DNA from: Pedobacter terrae
GTDB taxonomy: Bacteria > Bacteroidota > Bacteroidia > Sphingobacteriales > Sphingobacteriaceae
DNA: 64,000 nt
NCBI RefSeq assembly: GCF_900100705.1
Contig: NZ_FNCH01000001.1
Location: 62,001 to 126,000, forward strand
Direction of reading: 5' to 3'
The position numbers were made by a program, and so were the translations under genes. Position 1 is the stretch's first letter, and each line of letters starts with the position of its first letter. The notes beneath the pieces were generated by a model, which was not told where the DNA came from, searched no databases, and was given only the letters and a program-made list of their open reading frames with translations. Shown piece by piece: positions 16,876-24,853 of this stretch.

Positions 16876-19536
16876 TTAAAAATTAAACGTTGCTTTGAGC
16901 ATGGCCACCCGTCCGGGGATATCATAAGTTCCGGTAGTTAGGGAGTTGGCTGAAAGGTAAATGGCATCAAATCTTTTAATATTGGTGAGGTTGGTGATTC
17001 CAAATTCAATATCAGTCTTTTTCTTTAACCATTTGTAGCGCATGTTGGCATCCGCAAAAAGATACTTCAGATCAGGCTGTGATGATTGCCGGGTTAAGAG
17101 ATGCTCTGCAGATAAATTCAAATACAGGTTTTTAAATGTGGTGATGGCCAAAGCAGATTGTTGTCTCAATTGTTTAAAGTTCGTTTTTATCCCACCAGCT
17201 ACCATGGCTTTATTGTTAGTTATGGCATAATTAGCAGCGTACGACCAGTTAATGAAGTTGGCCAGCTTAGCTTCAATACCAACTTTATAAGCCATGGTTT
17301 GTGTGTTAAAAGGTAAAAGTTCATTGTTCTGCAGCTGACTGTATTTGCTTTGTGCAAAACTTAGACCGGCATTTACCGTACTTTTTAAGGTAAACAGGTA
17401 TTTGCTTGCGTTTGCTGCCAAAGAAAGGTTACGGATATGGTTATTAAGCGGCAAAACAATTTTCTGCTGAATGTTGCTGTTGAGGTTATAGGCCGCAATA
17501 GTATTCAACTCTGTATCGCTGTAATTTGCCGTTAAATTGGCAAATAACATTTGCATGGCTTTTCTAAAATTAAAACCGGCCCCCACGTTATGCGTTTTGG
17601 ATTCAGCAATTGGTGCATCGTTCGAAAACAGTGAGCGGTAATTTTTTAAAATGGTACCCCGGTAAATATCATTAATACCGCCCAGATCATTTCTGAAGCT
17701 ATAATTTGCCGTTACATAATTTTCGGTACTGGTTTGGTATTTCAAATTAAATGAAGGATTTATGAATAGTTTATTCAGGCTGTTATCCAACTGGTTAAGT
17801 ACATCGTTATAGTTGATGTGGTTGTAGCTTAACGGCAAGCTCAAACTAGCCTTTAACTTCTCGTTGTTATACTCGTAAATAGCTTCAGAATAAATTTTGG
17901 TCTTAAGCCAATCAAGGTTATTCACTGTATTACCGGTAACAGGCTCTGTTTGCTGGTTGTTTTGTGTGCGGAAAAGTTCCGAATTAAGCTGCTGCTGTTG
18001 TACATTGAAACCTGCTTTGTAGGTTTGTACAAAATTATTTTTTACAAAAGCAAACGATACATAATTGTTAGTGAACCAGGTTGGTAATTTAATAAATTGT
18101 ATTAATCCCAGATAGCTATTCCCGTTATTTAAAACATCGGCATTTAGGCCGGGCATAATATTCAGGGTTTCGGGTTGTGTGGTGTGATTTAAGTAGGAGT
18201 AGAGGTTAATTACATCCTCCGATTTTAGCTTTTTCCGGTAATTAAATTCGTTCGACAGGTCGAAGGTTTCCTGTTTAAGTATTTGGTTGGCCGCTATATT
18301 GTTAATTACAAAATCCGATGTGGTTTTAAACGGTGTATATTCCAATACCAGGTTATTGTTCAAATAATATTGCTCCGCATTGCCGTTTAAATTAAATTGC
18401 GCCCTTAATTTTTGTGGATTAATGGCATTGCGCTGTGTTTCAGCATAGCGTATGGTTTGTCCGGGAAGATAAGTCTCCGAGAATTTATTGTATTCCTGAC
18501 GTCGCTGATCATATAAATAGGAGATATTTGCCCTCAACTGAAGGTCAGGATTGAATTTGTATAAATTGTTCAGGTTAATTAAGCCAGCTTTATTAAATAG
18601 ATATCTGCTTTGTGGTAAGGAAGGCACTCCGGCAGCACCAGTAGAGAGCAGTGCGTTGGGTTTGTCGTTATCCAGTTTTTTTGCATAATCAGAAAAATTG
18701 TGTGCAATAAGGTCTCCACCAGGGTCAATGCCAATATTGTTTCCTTTTATGTTGTTAATAAACTTTAGCTTTTTATTAAACAGCATGGCGGTTAGGTTTT
18801 CGTCAAATCGATTAGGTGCGCCGGCGCCAACAGTGGCATCGCCCATAACTTTAAGCTTAGCCTCATCTTTAATCACCAGGTTTAGGGCAACATCATCGCT
18901 CATATTATTTTTGCGCATCATTTTAATAGGTTGATCGTTTTGAATTACCTGTACCTTATCAACTGCTCCATGGGGGATACTTTTAGTGCCTATATTGTAT
19001 TTATCGTCCAGTAAATTATCGCCATCCACATACAGGTTGGATATCGATTTTCCATTGTAACTGATCTTGCCATCTTCAGCCACTTCAACACCAGGCATTT
19101 TTTTTAATACATCACCAATACTTCTGTCTTGCTGATCAGCAAAATCAGCAGTACGGTAATTTAAAGTATCGCCCCTGGCGTTTAATGAAGGCCTGTTTTT
19201 AACGGTTACCGTTTCCAGCATGGTTTCGCTGGGTTGTAAAATCAGATCGTAACTTTTAGCGGCATCGGTTACTGTGGTAACCAGCTTTTTAAAACCAATG
19301 CTCGAAGCTTCAATTTTGTAACCTGAAATCTGATCGTTTTTGAGTTCGATGGTAAACGCACCACTTTTATTGGTCCGGGCAAAATTGATGATGTTGCCTT
19401 CGGCATCTTTTAGCGTTACGTTAACTGATTCAATACCCTTGCCATTGGCATCTTTTACCGAGCCTTTAAGGGGCTTTTGTGCAAAAACGGAAAGCACTGC
19501 CAGCGAGAGCCAGCAGCTTAAAATGAACTTTCTCAT
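16876..19536 (-). CDS. TonB-dependent-receptor-like outer membrane protein (carboxypeptidase regulatory-like + plug + barrel)
   Basis: 886 residues. A signal peptide (about 1-19, ending VFAQ) precedes a CarboxypepD_reg-like beta-sandwich (KPLKGSVKDANGKGIESVNVTLKDAEG, to about 110), a plug-like domain (IGDVLKKMPGVEVAEDGKISYNG and LYVDGDNLLDDKY) and a long barrel ending in Asn-Phe. It lacks the canonical N-terminal TonB box in what I can see, so active transport is uncertain. Its start overlaps the stop of the GLPGLI gene by 4 nt (ATGA), so the two are translationally coupled. The BlaI-type operator upstream of GLPGLI probably controls both. Confidence 0.85.
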   Translation of the reverse strand: MRKFILSCWLSLAVLSVFAQKPLKGSVKDANGKGIESVNVTLKDAEGNIINFARTNKSGAFTIELKNDQISGYKIEASSIGFKKLVTTVTDAAKSYDLILQPSETMLETVTVKNRPSLNARGDTLNYRTADFADQQDRSIGDVLKKMPGVEVAEDGKISYNGKSISNLYVDGDNLLDDKYNIGTKSIPHGAVDKVQVIQNDQPIKMMRKNNMSDDVALNLVIKDEAKLKVMGDATVGAGAPNRFDENLTAMLFNKKLKFINNIKGNNIGIDPGGDLIAHNFSDYAKKLDNDKPNALLSTGAAGVPSLPQSRYLFNKAGLINLNNLYKFNPDLQLRANISYLYDQRRQEYNKFSETYLPGQTIRYAETQRNAINPQKLRAQFNLNGNAEQYYLNNNLVLEYTPFKTTSDFVINNIAANQILKQETFDLSNEFNYRKKLKSEDVINLYSYLNHTTQPETLNIMPGLNADVLNNGNSYLGLIQFIKLPTWFTNNYVSFAFVKNNFVQTYKAGFNVQQQQLNSELFRTQNNQQTEPVTGNTVNNLDWLKTKIYSEAIYEYNNEKLKASLSLPLSYNHINYNDVLNQLDNSLNKLFINPSFNLKYQTSTENYVTANYSFRNDLGGINDIYRGTILKNYRSLFSNDAPIAESKTHNVGAGFNFRKAMQMLFANLTANYSDTELNTIAAYNLNSNIQQKIVLPLNNHIRNLSLAANASKYLFTLKSTVNAGLSFAQSKYSQLQNNELLPFNTQTMAYKVGIEAKLANFINWSYAANYAITNNKAMVAGGIKTNFKQLRQQSALAITTFKNLYLNLSAEHLLTRQSSQPDLKYLFADANMRYKWLKKKTDIEFGITNLTNIKRFDAIYLSANSLTTGTYDIPGRVAMLKATFNF

Positions 19537-20489
19537 TTTTTATCTTCAATTTCTATTGGGTTGTTAATTTCAGCTTTATTTGCAGTTGTGCCTGTAGGCC
19601 TGGGTGCCTGGTTGGTTTTGAACGAGCCTTGCATGCCGTTTGCAGCCATTTGTGCCTGCATAAAGCCTTGCGGGTCTTTATCACGGGCCGCTTTCAGTTT
19701 ATCAAGTTCTTTGCGGGTGGTTTTTATCGCGTTGGCAGGTAGTTTGATTTCAGGCCCAAGGTAGGTTGTGCTGATATCCATACCCATAATTTTTACCGAA
19801 CTCACTCCGCCACTTGGGGCTGCCATTTTAACCTCTCCATCCGCATTGTCTGTAGCATTTGCTTCCTTTACATTTTCAATTCCGGCAAATTCATATTTTA
19901 CTTCCTTTTTATCGTCGTAAGCTTCTATAATTAAGCCGGGTAGGCCATTTAATTTCCATGGACCGCTTTGAAATGGAATCTCAGGAGCAAACCAGGCTAT
20001 CCAGTTACGGCCTTTAAAATGTGCAGTTGCTTTTCGGCAGGCAACCCCGGAGAAACTCATCGTATCTTTTAATATCTTCCAGTCAATCGCTGCAGCAGGT
20101 TCTTCAACCAGGTAATTGTTAAACACCCGCTCTTTCGTAATCATTTTATGCTCATTCGCAAAAAAGAAATAGTCTTCCTGGGTAAGGGGCACTTTCGTCT
20201 CGCTTTTTACTTCAATTTTCATGTTGCCGTTGCCTATCTGGTTCTTCATTTGCTCCTGTATCTGCTTTTGCATGTTCTGCGCCTGGTTTAGTCTATCATA
20301 ACTGGTAAATACCGACGCGTTTTTACCGGTTACCAAAAGCAGATTTTCCACTTTAGGTTTATCTCTCTGCGTAGTATCGGTTACGTGCGTTAAAGTATAG
20401 CGTACCCTGGCCAATGCTTTATCTGGTTCCTGGGCCTTTGCAGAAAATAAAATGGCCGTAGCCAAACAGGTAGTTAAAATTCTTTTCAT
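19533..20489 (-). CDS. GLPGLI family secreted protein
   Basis: 318 residues with a signal peptide (about 1-19, ending SAKAQ). The family-defining motif is present literally: GPWKLNGLPGLIIEAYD at about 175-191. Upstream, AIDWKILKDTMSFSGVACRKATAHFKGRNWIAWFAPEIPFQSG is also typical. GLPGLI proteins are of unknown function, restricted largely to Bacteroidota and often paired with TonB-like proteins, as here. The C-terminal region (about 230-318) is a charged, Gln/Ala-rich segment. The promoter carries the three-half-site operator shared with blaI. Confidence 0.93.
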   Translation of the reverse strand: MKRILTTCLATAILFSAKAQEPDKALARVRYTLTHVTDTTQRDKPKVENLLLVTGKNASVFTSYDRLNQAQNMQKQIQEQMKNQIGNGNMKIEVKSETKVPLTQEDYFFFANEHKMITKERVFNNYLVEEPAAAIDWKILKDTMSFSGVACRKATAHFKGRNWIAWFAPEIPFQSGPWKLNGLPGLIIEAYDDKKEVKYEFAGIENVKEANATDNADGEVKMAAPSGGVSSVKIMGMDISTTYLGPEIKLPANAIKTTRKELDKLKAARDKDPQGFMQAQMAANGMQGSFKTNQAPRPTGTTANKAEINNPIEIEDKK

Positions 20490-20517
20490 GATTTTGATAT
20501 TATTTTCTATTTAATTT

Positions 20518-20541
20518 TCGTAAATCTACGAAATATTCGTA
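20518..20541 (-). promoter_or_regulatory. BlaI-type operator upstream of the GLPGLI operon
   Basis: On the + strand this reads TCGTA-AATC-TACGA-AATAT-TCGTA, identical in half-site order and spacer lengths (4 and 5) to 14933-14956. On the gene's own strand the inner pair reads TCGTA-GATT-TACGA, containing TAGATTTA, close to the -7 box. It lies about 30 nt before the GLPGLI start codon. Repression by the neighbouring BlaI is inferred. Confidence 0.72.
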
Positions 20542-20750
20542 ATTAAAAAATATTTTAACATTTTTTAGTGGAGAGAAGATGGAAGATGTAAAATTGGATG
20601 ATGTAATAGCTGATTGAAGATGAACAATGGAAGGGTAATATTTTACCGGTAAGATATGTAGGCACATAATTTGTTTCGATTGCTCTTTTGAGTGGAGTCG
20701 GGGGGGCGCCATGAAGGTTGATCGTACAGGGTAAATACTTTTTACGACTT

Positions 20751-21188
20751 GGAAATGAGCATGCAATGGTTCTTGGTGGTATATAGTCCTGTTTTCGCTT
20801 ATAGTCCCCGCTGCGCTCCGGGCTATTCCGCTCATCCGATAGGCTATCGGATCAGGTTTAGGTACCAGGGTTTCTGCACCTGGCAACCCTCAAAATGAAA
20901 TACAGGTGCAGCCACCTAGCCCCGGTTGGAGCGATACCCTGCAGCAACGAGGTACGAGGCAGCGAAGCGTATAAGCGGAAAACGGGAGCGGAACGTAATG
21001 CTTTGTGCAGGCACTGTGCTCCAAATTTTATTATGTTTTCTGTTGTTTCTTAATGAGCAAAAGTTAGGAAATGAGCATGTGGTGGTTCTTGGCGGTATAT
21101 AGTCCTGCTTTCGCTTATAGTCCTCGCTGCGCTCCGGGCTATTCCGCTCAATCAGGTTTAGAAACATAGGTTTCTGCACTTACAAACC
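20751..21188. repeat. Two long direct repeats about 317 bp apart
   Basis: Copy 1 (20751-20888) and copy 2 (21068-21188) both run GGAAATGAGCATG..GGTTCTTGGYGGTATATAG, then AGTCC..CGCTGCGCTCCGGGC, TATTCCGCTCA, ATCAGGTTTA and GGTTTCTGCAC. Copy 1 differs by a short palindromic insertion, CCGATAGGCTATCGG. The open frames that cross this 0.9-kb region are artefacts of the repeat. There is no gene between the GLPGLI promoter and rplU. Confidence 0.75.
20911..20994. other. Second possible structured-RNA-like element
   Basis: CCACCTAGCCCCGGTTGGAGCG at the left, a variable middle with GCAGCAACGAGGTACGAGGC, and AACGGGAGCGGAAC at the right. The flanks match those of 7582-7644. It lies between the two direct repeats. 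No function is known to me. Confidence 0.35.
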
Positions 21189-21359
21189 ATAAAAAAAAAG
21201 CTGTTTTATATTTAGCTCAAATTAATTTTAGGGCCATGATTTTCGAAAAATATAATATAAAATCGATCTTGAAACCCTGAAATCCTACGAATCCCGATTT
21301 TGCATGATTTTAGTGAAAAATATTTTTGATATGTGTTTGTGTGTTAATTGAATTTGTTC

Positions 21360-21367
21360 TATATTTG
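21360..21367 (+). promoter_or_regulatory. rplU -7 box (TATATTTG)
   Basis: TATATTTG is an exact TAnnTTTG match with a TTTG at 21336-21339, 20 bp upstream. It lies 41 nt before the rplU start and is the best promoter match in the window. Confidence 0.6.
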
Positions 21368-21407
21368 CACCTCGTTAAATAAAAATTAAAAAACTAATAT
21401 TTAAACA

Positions 21408-21719
21408 ATGTACGCAATAGTAAATATAGCAGGGCAGCAATTTAAAGTTGCTAAAGACCAGCACCTTTTTGTACACAGATTACAAGGAGATGAAGGCGCT
21501 AGTATTGAATTTGATAATGTATTGTTGGTTGATAACGGTGGTGCAATTACTGTAGGTGCTCCTGCAGTTAAAGGTGCTAAAGTTTCAGCTAAGATCGTAT
21601 CTCATTTAAAAGGTGATAAAGTAATCGTTTTCCACAAAAAACGTAGAAAAGGTTACAAAAAGAAAAACGGTCACCGCCAGTTTTTCACTAAGATTCAGAT
21701 CTCTGACATCACGTTATAA
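21408..21719 (+). CDS. rplU: 50S ribosomal protein L21
   Basis: A 103-residue protein starting [18 protein letters not shown] and carrying the L21 C-terminal motif [18 protein letters not shown]. It binds 23S rRNA in the large subunit. Length is normal. It forms the conserved rplU-rpmA pair, with 51 nt between the genes. Confidence 0.97.
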   Translation: MYAIVNIAGQQFKVAKDQHLFVHRLQGDEGASIEFDNVLLVDNGGAITVGAPAVKGAKVSAKIVSHLKGDKVIVFHKKRRKGYKKKNGHRQFFTKIQISDITL

Positions 21720-21770
21720 TTAATTGTTAACCCAATAATCCGCTTTTAGCGGGTTACAAAATATAAAATC

Positions 21771-22175
21771 ATGGCACACAAAAAAGGAGCCGGTAGTTCG
21801 AAAAACGGACGTGAATCGCATAGTAAGCGTTTAGGTATTAAAGTTTTCGGTGGTCAGTTAGCTATCGCAGGAAACATTTTAGTACGTCAACGTGGTACAA
21901 AACACCATCCTGATAAAGGCGTGGGTATTGGTAAAGACCATACTTTATTCGCTTTAGTTGATGGTACTGTTGTTTTCAAAAAGAAACAAGATAACAAATC
22001 ATATGTTTCTATTCTTCCTATCACTGATGCGGAGATCGAAGCAGCAATTGCTAAAAAAGCACCTGCTAAAAAAGAAGTTGTAGCTGAAGTTGAAGCTGCA
22101 CCTGCTAAAAAAGCACCTGCAAAAAAAGCAGCTAAAAAAGACGAAGCTACTGAAGAAGCTGCAGCTGCAGAATAA
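21771..22175 (+). CDS. rpmA: 50S ribosomal protein L27 with a long C-terminal tail
   Basis: 134 residues. The N-terminus [24 protein letters not shown] and [24 protein letters not shown] are the L27 core, which lies near the peptidyl-transferase centre. The core ends near residue 85. The last 45-odd residues are a repetitive, Lys/Ala/Pro-rich tail ([16 protein letters not shown]) ending acidic, absent from typical 85-90 residue L27 proteins. The N-terminus begins directly at MAHKKG, so no processing extension is expected. A terminator follows. Confidence 0.96.
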   Translation: MAHKKGAGSSKNGRESHSKRLGIKVFGGQLAIAGNILVRQRGTKHHPDKGVGIGKDHTLFALVDGTVVFKKKQDNKSYVSILPITDAEIEAAIAKKAPAKKEVVAEVEAAPAKKAPAKKAAKKDEATEEAAAAE

Positions 22176-22194
22176 TTAGTACGAAATAAAATAT

Positions 22195-22229
22195 AAAAAA
22201 GGTTCTGATGCAAATCAGGACCTTTTTTG
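22195..22229 (+). terminator. rplU-rpmA operon terminator
   Basis: AAAAAAGGTTCTGAT pairs with ATCAGGACCTTTTTT (one G-T) around a 4-nt loop and is followed by T residues. Confidence 0.8.
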
Positions 22230-22898
22230 TTAATGAACTATTTGTGAACTGATTAATTTGTAGGATCAGCCAATTATCTGTCAGCCAGACTTTCTACTCC
22301 GATACTATTGACGGATATCAATGGCGTGGTATCATTCCCGTGCAGTAGAGAATCTTAAAGGACTCGCATTAAAATTATTCATCAGTTTTGCTCTTTCAAA
22401 GTCATTTATGAATATTTCGTGATTGCTATTCGTAGCTATCAGATCAATTTTTGGGATGACCATCACAAATAAATCTCTCTATGGCCTTTGCGCCTTCCAC
22501 TCTTTCTTCTTTGTGGTTAAATTTTTAATATTGTATTTTGCCACGCAGGAACTGAAATACATAAATATTATCGATAAGTTTTTAAAGGAGGAAACGGGAG
22601 ATTAATTTAAATAGTAAAGTCGTCATTTCCTCGAAAGATTCCCAATCGAGTTGGGAATGACGATATCACGAAGCCTGGCATTTTGATAGGACTCAGTTGA
22701 ACGACCAAAAAGCCCTAATTCCAAACTATTCAACCGCCCTCTTCCCTTTAACTCAAATCGCATATATCTTGGGGAATCGGTTAATCGGCTTCAGACTGCA
22801 GACTGCCGACTCCGAACTAGTATGTTAAACGCTGTTAAATAACATAAATTAACATTTCGGTGCATTAAATTTGGGCATTGATTTAAAAATGAATACAA
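22230..22898. other. Gene-free region with a REP-like hairpin
   Basis: I see no convincing gene. The only clear structure is an inverted repeat at 22621-22662 (CGTCATTTCC..GGGAATGACG with inner TCCCAA-TCGAG-TTGGGA) and scattered low-complexity words. The short open frame at 22423-22605 has no family resemblance. Confidence 0.5.
22866..22873 (+). promoter_or_regulatory. -7 box (TAAATTTG) of the Gly-rich secreted protein gene
   Basis: An exact TAnnTTTG match 26 nt before the ATG at 22899. No -33 TTTG was identified. Confidence 0.45.
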
Positions 22899-23726
22899 AT
22901 GAATCTGAAGAAAATATCCTTGCTAATTTTATCACTTATTTCTGGCGGGCTCTTGTATGCGCAGGAGGTAGAAGAAAACATTCGCATGGTAAAACCGTTT
23001 AAGGCCGATGGTATTTCGAACGAATGGAATGAACCACTCAACCAATATAATGATGCTACCAAGCTGGCTTTTGCCTTAGCTAACGATGATAAAAACCTCT
23101 ATATCATCATAGAATCATTAGACCCACAAACTACTTTTAGTGTGCTAAGAGGAGGGATCACCTTAAATATTAATACTGCAGGTAAAAAGAAGGATGGCGC
23201 GAAGTTAACTTTTCCACTCATGGAAAGGCCACCCATGGCAAAAGATGGGGAAGTACATCATACTTTATCCTCTGATCAAGAAATGCATGATTTGTCTACT
23301 ACGAATAAAAGCATTAGGGTTTCGGGTTTTAAAAATATTGCTGATGGCGAATTGCCAGCGATTAATCAGGACGGTATTGAAACAGGCATGAGCATTCATC
23401 CCAACAGGGATCTGATTTATGAATTAAGCATTCCATTGGCACAGTTACAGGTAGGCTTGGATCTTAAAAAACCTATTGTTTATCATATCAAAATTAACGA
23501 ATCAGGTAAATCTGGTTTTAAAAGAGAAGGTGCTCCTGAAGGCGGAAACAGAAGTGGCGGAAGATCAGGCGGCCGAGGTGGGATGGGAGCTGGAGGCATG
23601 GGCGGAGGTGGCCGCGGCGGTATGGGAGGAAGAATGGGTGGTGGCAGTCAAAGACCAATGTCTGGGGCTGAATCTTCTGCTAAATCAGCTGATTTTTGGA
23701 TTAAATATAAGTTGGCAAAGGCTTAG
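22899..23726 (+). CDS. Secreted protein with a Gly-rich C-terminal segment
   Basis: 275 residues. A signal peptide (about 1-21, ending LYAQ) is followed by a beta-rich domain (KPFKADGISNEWNEPLNQYND, KNLYIIIESLD, FSVLRGGITLNINT) that resembles carbohydrate-binding/DOMON-type sandwiches. After about 210 there is a Gly/Arg/Met-rich low-complexity run (RSGGRGGMGAGG-like) of about 45 residues, then KSADFWIKYKLAKA. No catalytic residues are visible. It may be a surface or matrix protein; the family is not recognised beyond the fold guess. Confidence 0.7.
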   Translation: MNLKKISLLILSLISGGLLYAQEVEENIRMVKPFKADGISNEWNEPLNQYNDATKLAFALANDDKNLYIIIESLDPQTTFSVLRGGITLNINTAGKKKDGAKLTFPLMERPPMAKDGEVHHTLSSDQEMHDLSTTNKSIRVSGFKNIADGELPAINQDGIETGMSIHPNRDLIYELSIPLAQLQVGLDLKKPIVYHIKINESGKSGFKREGAPEGGNRSGGRSGGRGGMGAGGMGGGGRGGMGGRMGGGSQRPMSGAESSAKSADFWIKYKLAKA

Positions 23727-23835
23727 GAAATATATGAAATACGTCACCGACTGAAACGCAGTCCCACACGTTCGGGAGAGCGCTTTAGATCTGGATTCCT
23801 CGGCTTCGTTGTTCTTCGCTCGAAAGACTAATACC

Positions 23836-24825
23836 TTAATATTCCCTGTCCATCAGCTGGTTGGTCAATGTTAACAGGTCGGCTTTTCTTTCATCACTCA
23901 CATTTATCTGCGCAAATAAGGCCAAAGCTTTATCGCGGTAATGGTTCATGTGTTCTTTCGCAATCTGCTGTATATTCAGCGTATCGTAAACTGCCCTAAC
24001 GCCTTTTACTTTATCCTGTGCATTAAACGCTTTAGCGGAAATCCAGGTTTTTAAAGCAGTTTCGGCATCGCCTTCGGCAAGTTCAAGCGCTTTTAGCAGT
24101 AAGAAAGTCTTTTTATTGGCGATAATATCGCCGCCAACCTGTTTACCAAACTTTTCGGGATCGGCATATACATCTAAAATATCATCATGTAATTGAAAGG
24201 CGATGCCAATGTTTTCTCCAAATTGTTCAATCAAATCTGCATCTCTTGCAGATGCACCGGCAATAATAGCGCCCAATTTCAGTGCACCGCCCAATAATAC
24301 TGCCGTTTTAAGTCTGATCATGTTGATGTACTCTTCAATACTTACATCATCACGGCTTTCAAATTCCATATCCAACTGTTGCCCCTCGCAAACTCCCTGA
24401 GCGGTAGCATTAAAAGTATCCAGTGTATCTTTAAGGAAAACAGGATTTACCTTTGCCAGGTTTTTATTGGCTTCTACCATCATCACATCACCGCTTAAAA
24501 TAGCCACGTTGGTGCTCCACTTTTCGTGTACCGTTGCCTGGCCTCTGCGCAATGGTGCATTATCCATAATATCATCGTGTACCAAAGTGAAATTATGGAA
24601 AATTTCAATGGCCATGGCAGCATGAACAGATTCGTTGGCATCAGTACCAAATAACTCGGTAGCCATTAGTACCAATAGAGGCCTTACACGTTTGCCGCCA
24701 AGGTTAATGATATAGCTGATTGGATCGTAAAGTTGCTTAGGGTAACCTGGTAAATTTAAATTTTGTATTGCGTTATTTAAAATCTGCTGTAATTGTTCTG
24801 TAGTCTGCATGTTTTGTTTAAACAT
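23836..24825 (-). CDS. Polyprenyl synthetase family protein (isoprenyl diphosphate synthase)
   Basis: 329 residues, cytosolic. The first Asp-rich motif is D84-D85-I-M-D88 (FTLVHDDIMDNAPLRRG) and the second is D214-D215-I-L-D218 (FQLHDDILDVYAD). These bind the Mg2+-diphosphate of allylic substrates in chain elongation with IPP. NLGGKRVRPLLVLM is the usual IPP-binding start. Product length (geranylgeranyl or longer) cannot be set from the sequence. An alternative start 15 nt downstream (MQTTEQ) is equally possible. RNase R lies 28 nt upstream on the same strand. Confidence 0.92.
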   Translation of the reverse strand: MFKQNMQTTEQLQQILNNAIQNLNLPGYPKQLYDPISYIINLGGKRVRPLLVLMATELFGTDANESVHAAMAIEIFHNFTLVHDDIMDNAPLRRGQATVHEKWSTNVAILSGDVMMVEANKNLAKVNPVFLKDTLDTFNATAQGVCEGQQLDMEFESRDDVSIEEYINMIRLKTAVLLGGALKLGAIIAGASARDADLIEQFGENIGIAFQLHDDILDVYADPEKFGKQVGGDIIANKKTFLLLKALELAEGDAETALKTWISAKAFNAQDKVKGVRAVYDTLNIQQIAKEHMNHYRDKALALFAQINVSDERKADLLTLTNQLMDREY

Positions 24826-24853
24826 TGTGTTTCGGGCACAAATGTCTTAATTT

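Noticed and set aside
20500..21179. Minus-strand open frames of about 128 and 87 codons
   Set aside because: They run through the direct repeats and repeat-associated GC-rich blocks, and their products resemble no family.
22423..22605. 60-codon + frame downstream of rpmA
   Set aside because: No start context, no similarity; overlaps low-complexity intergenic DNA.
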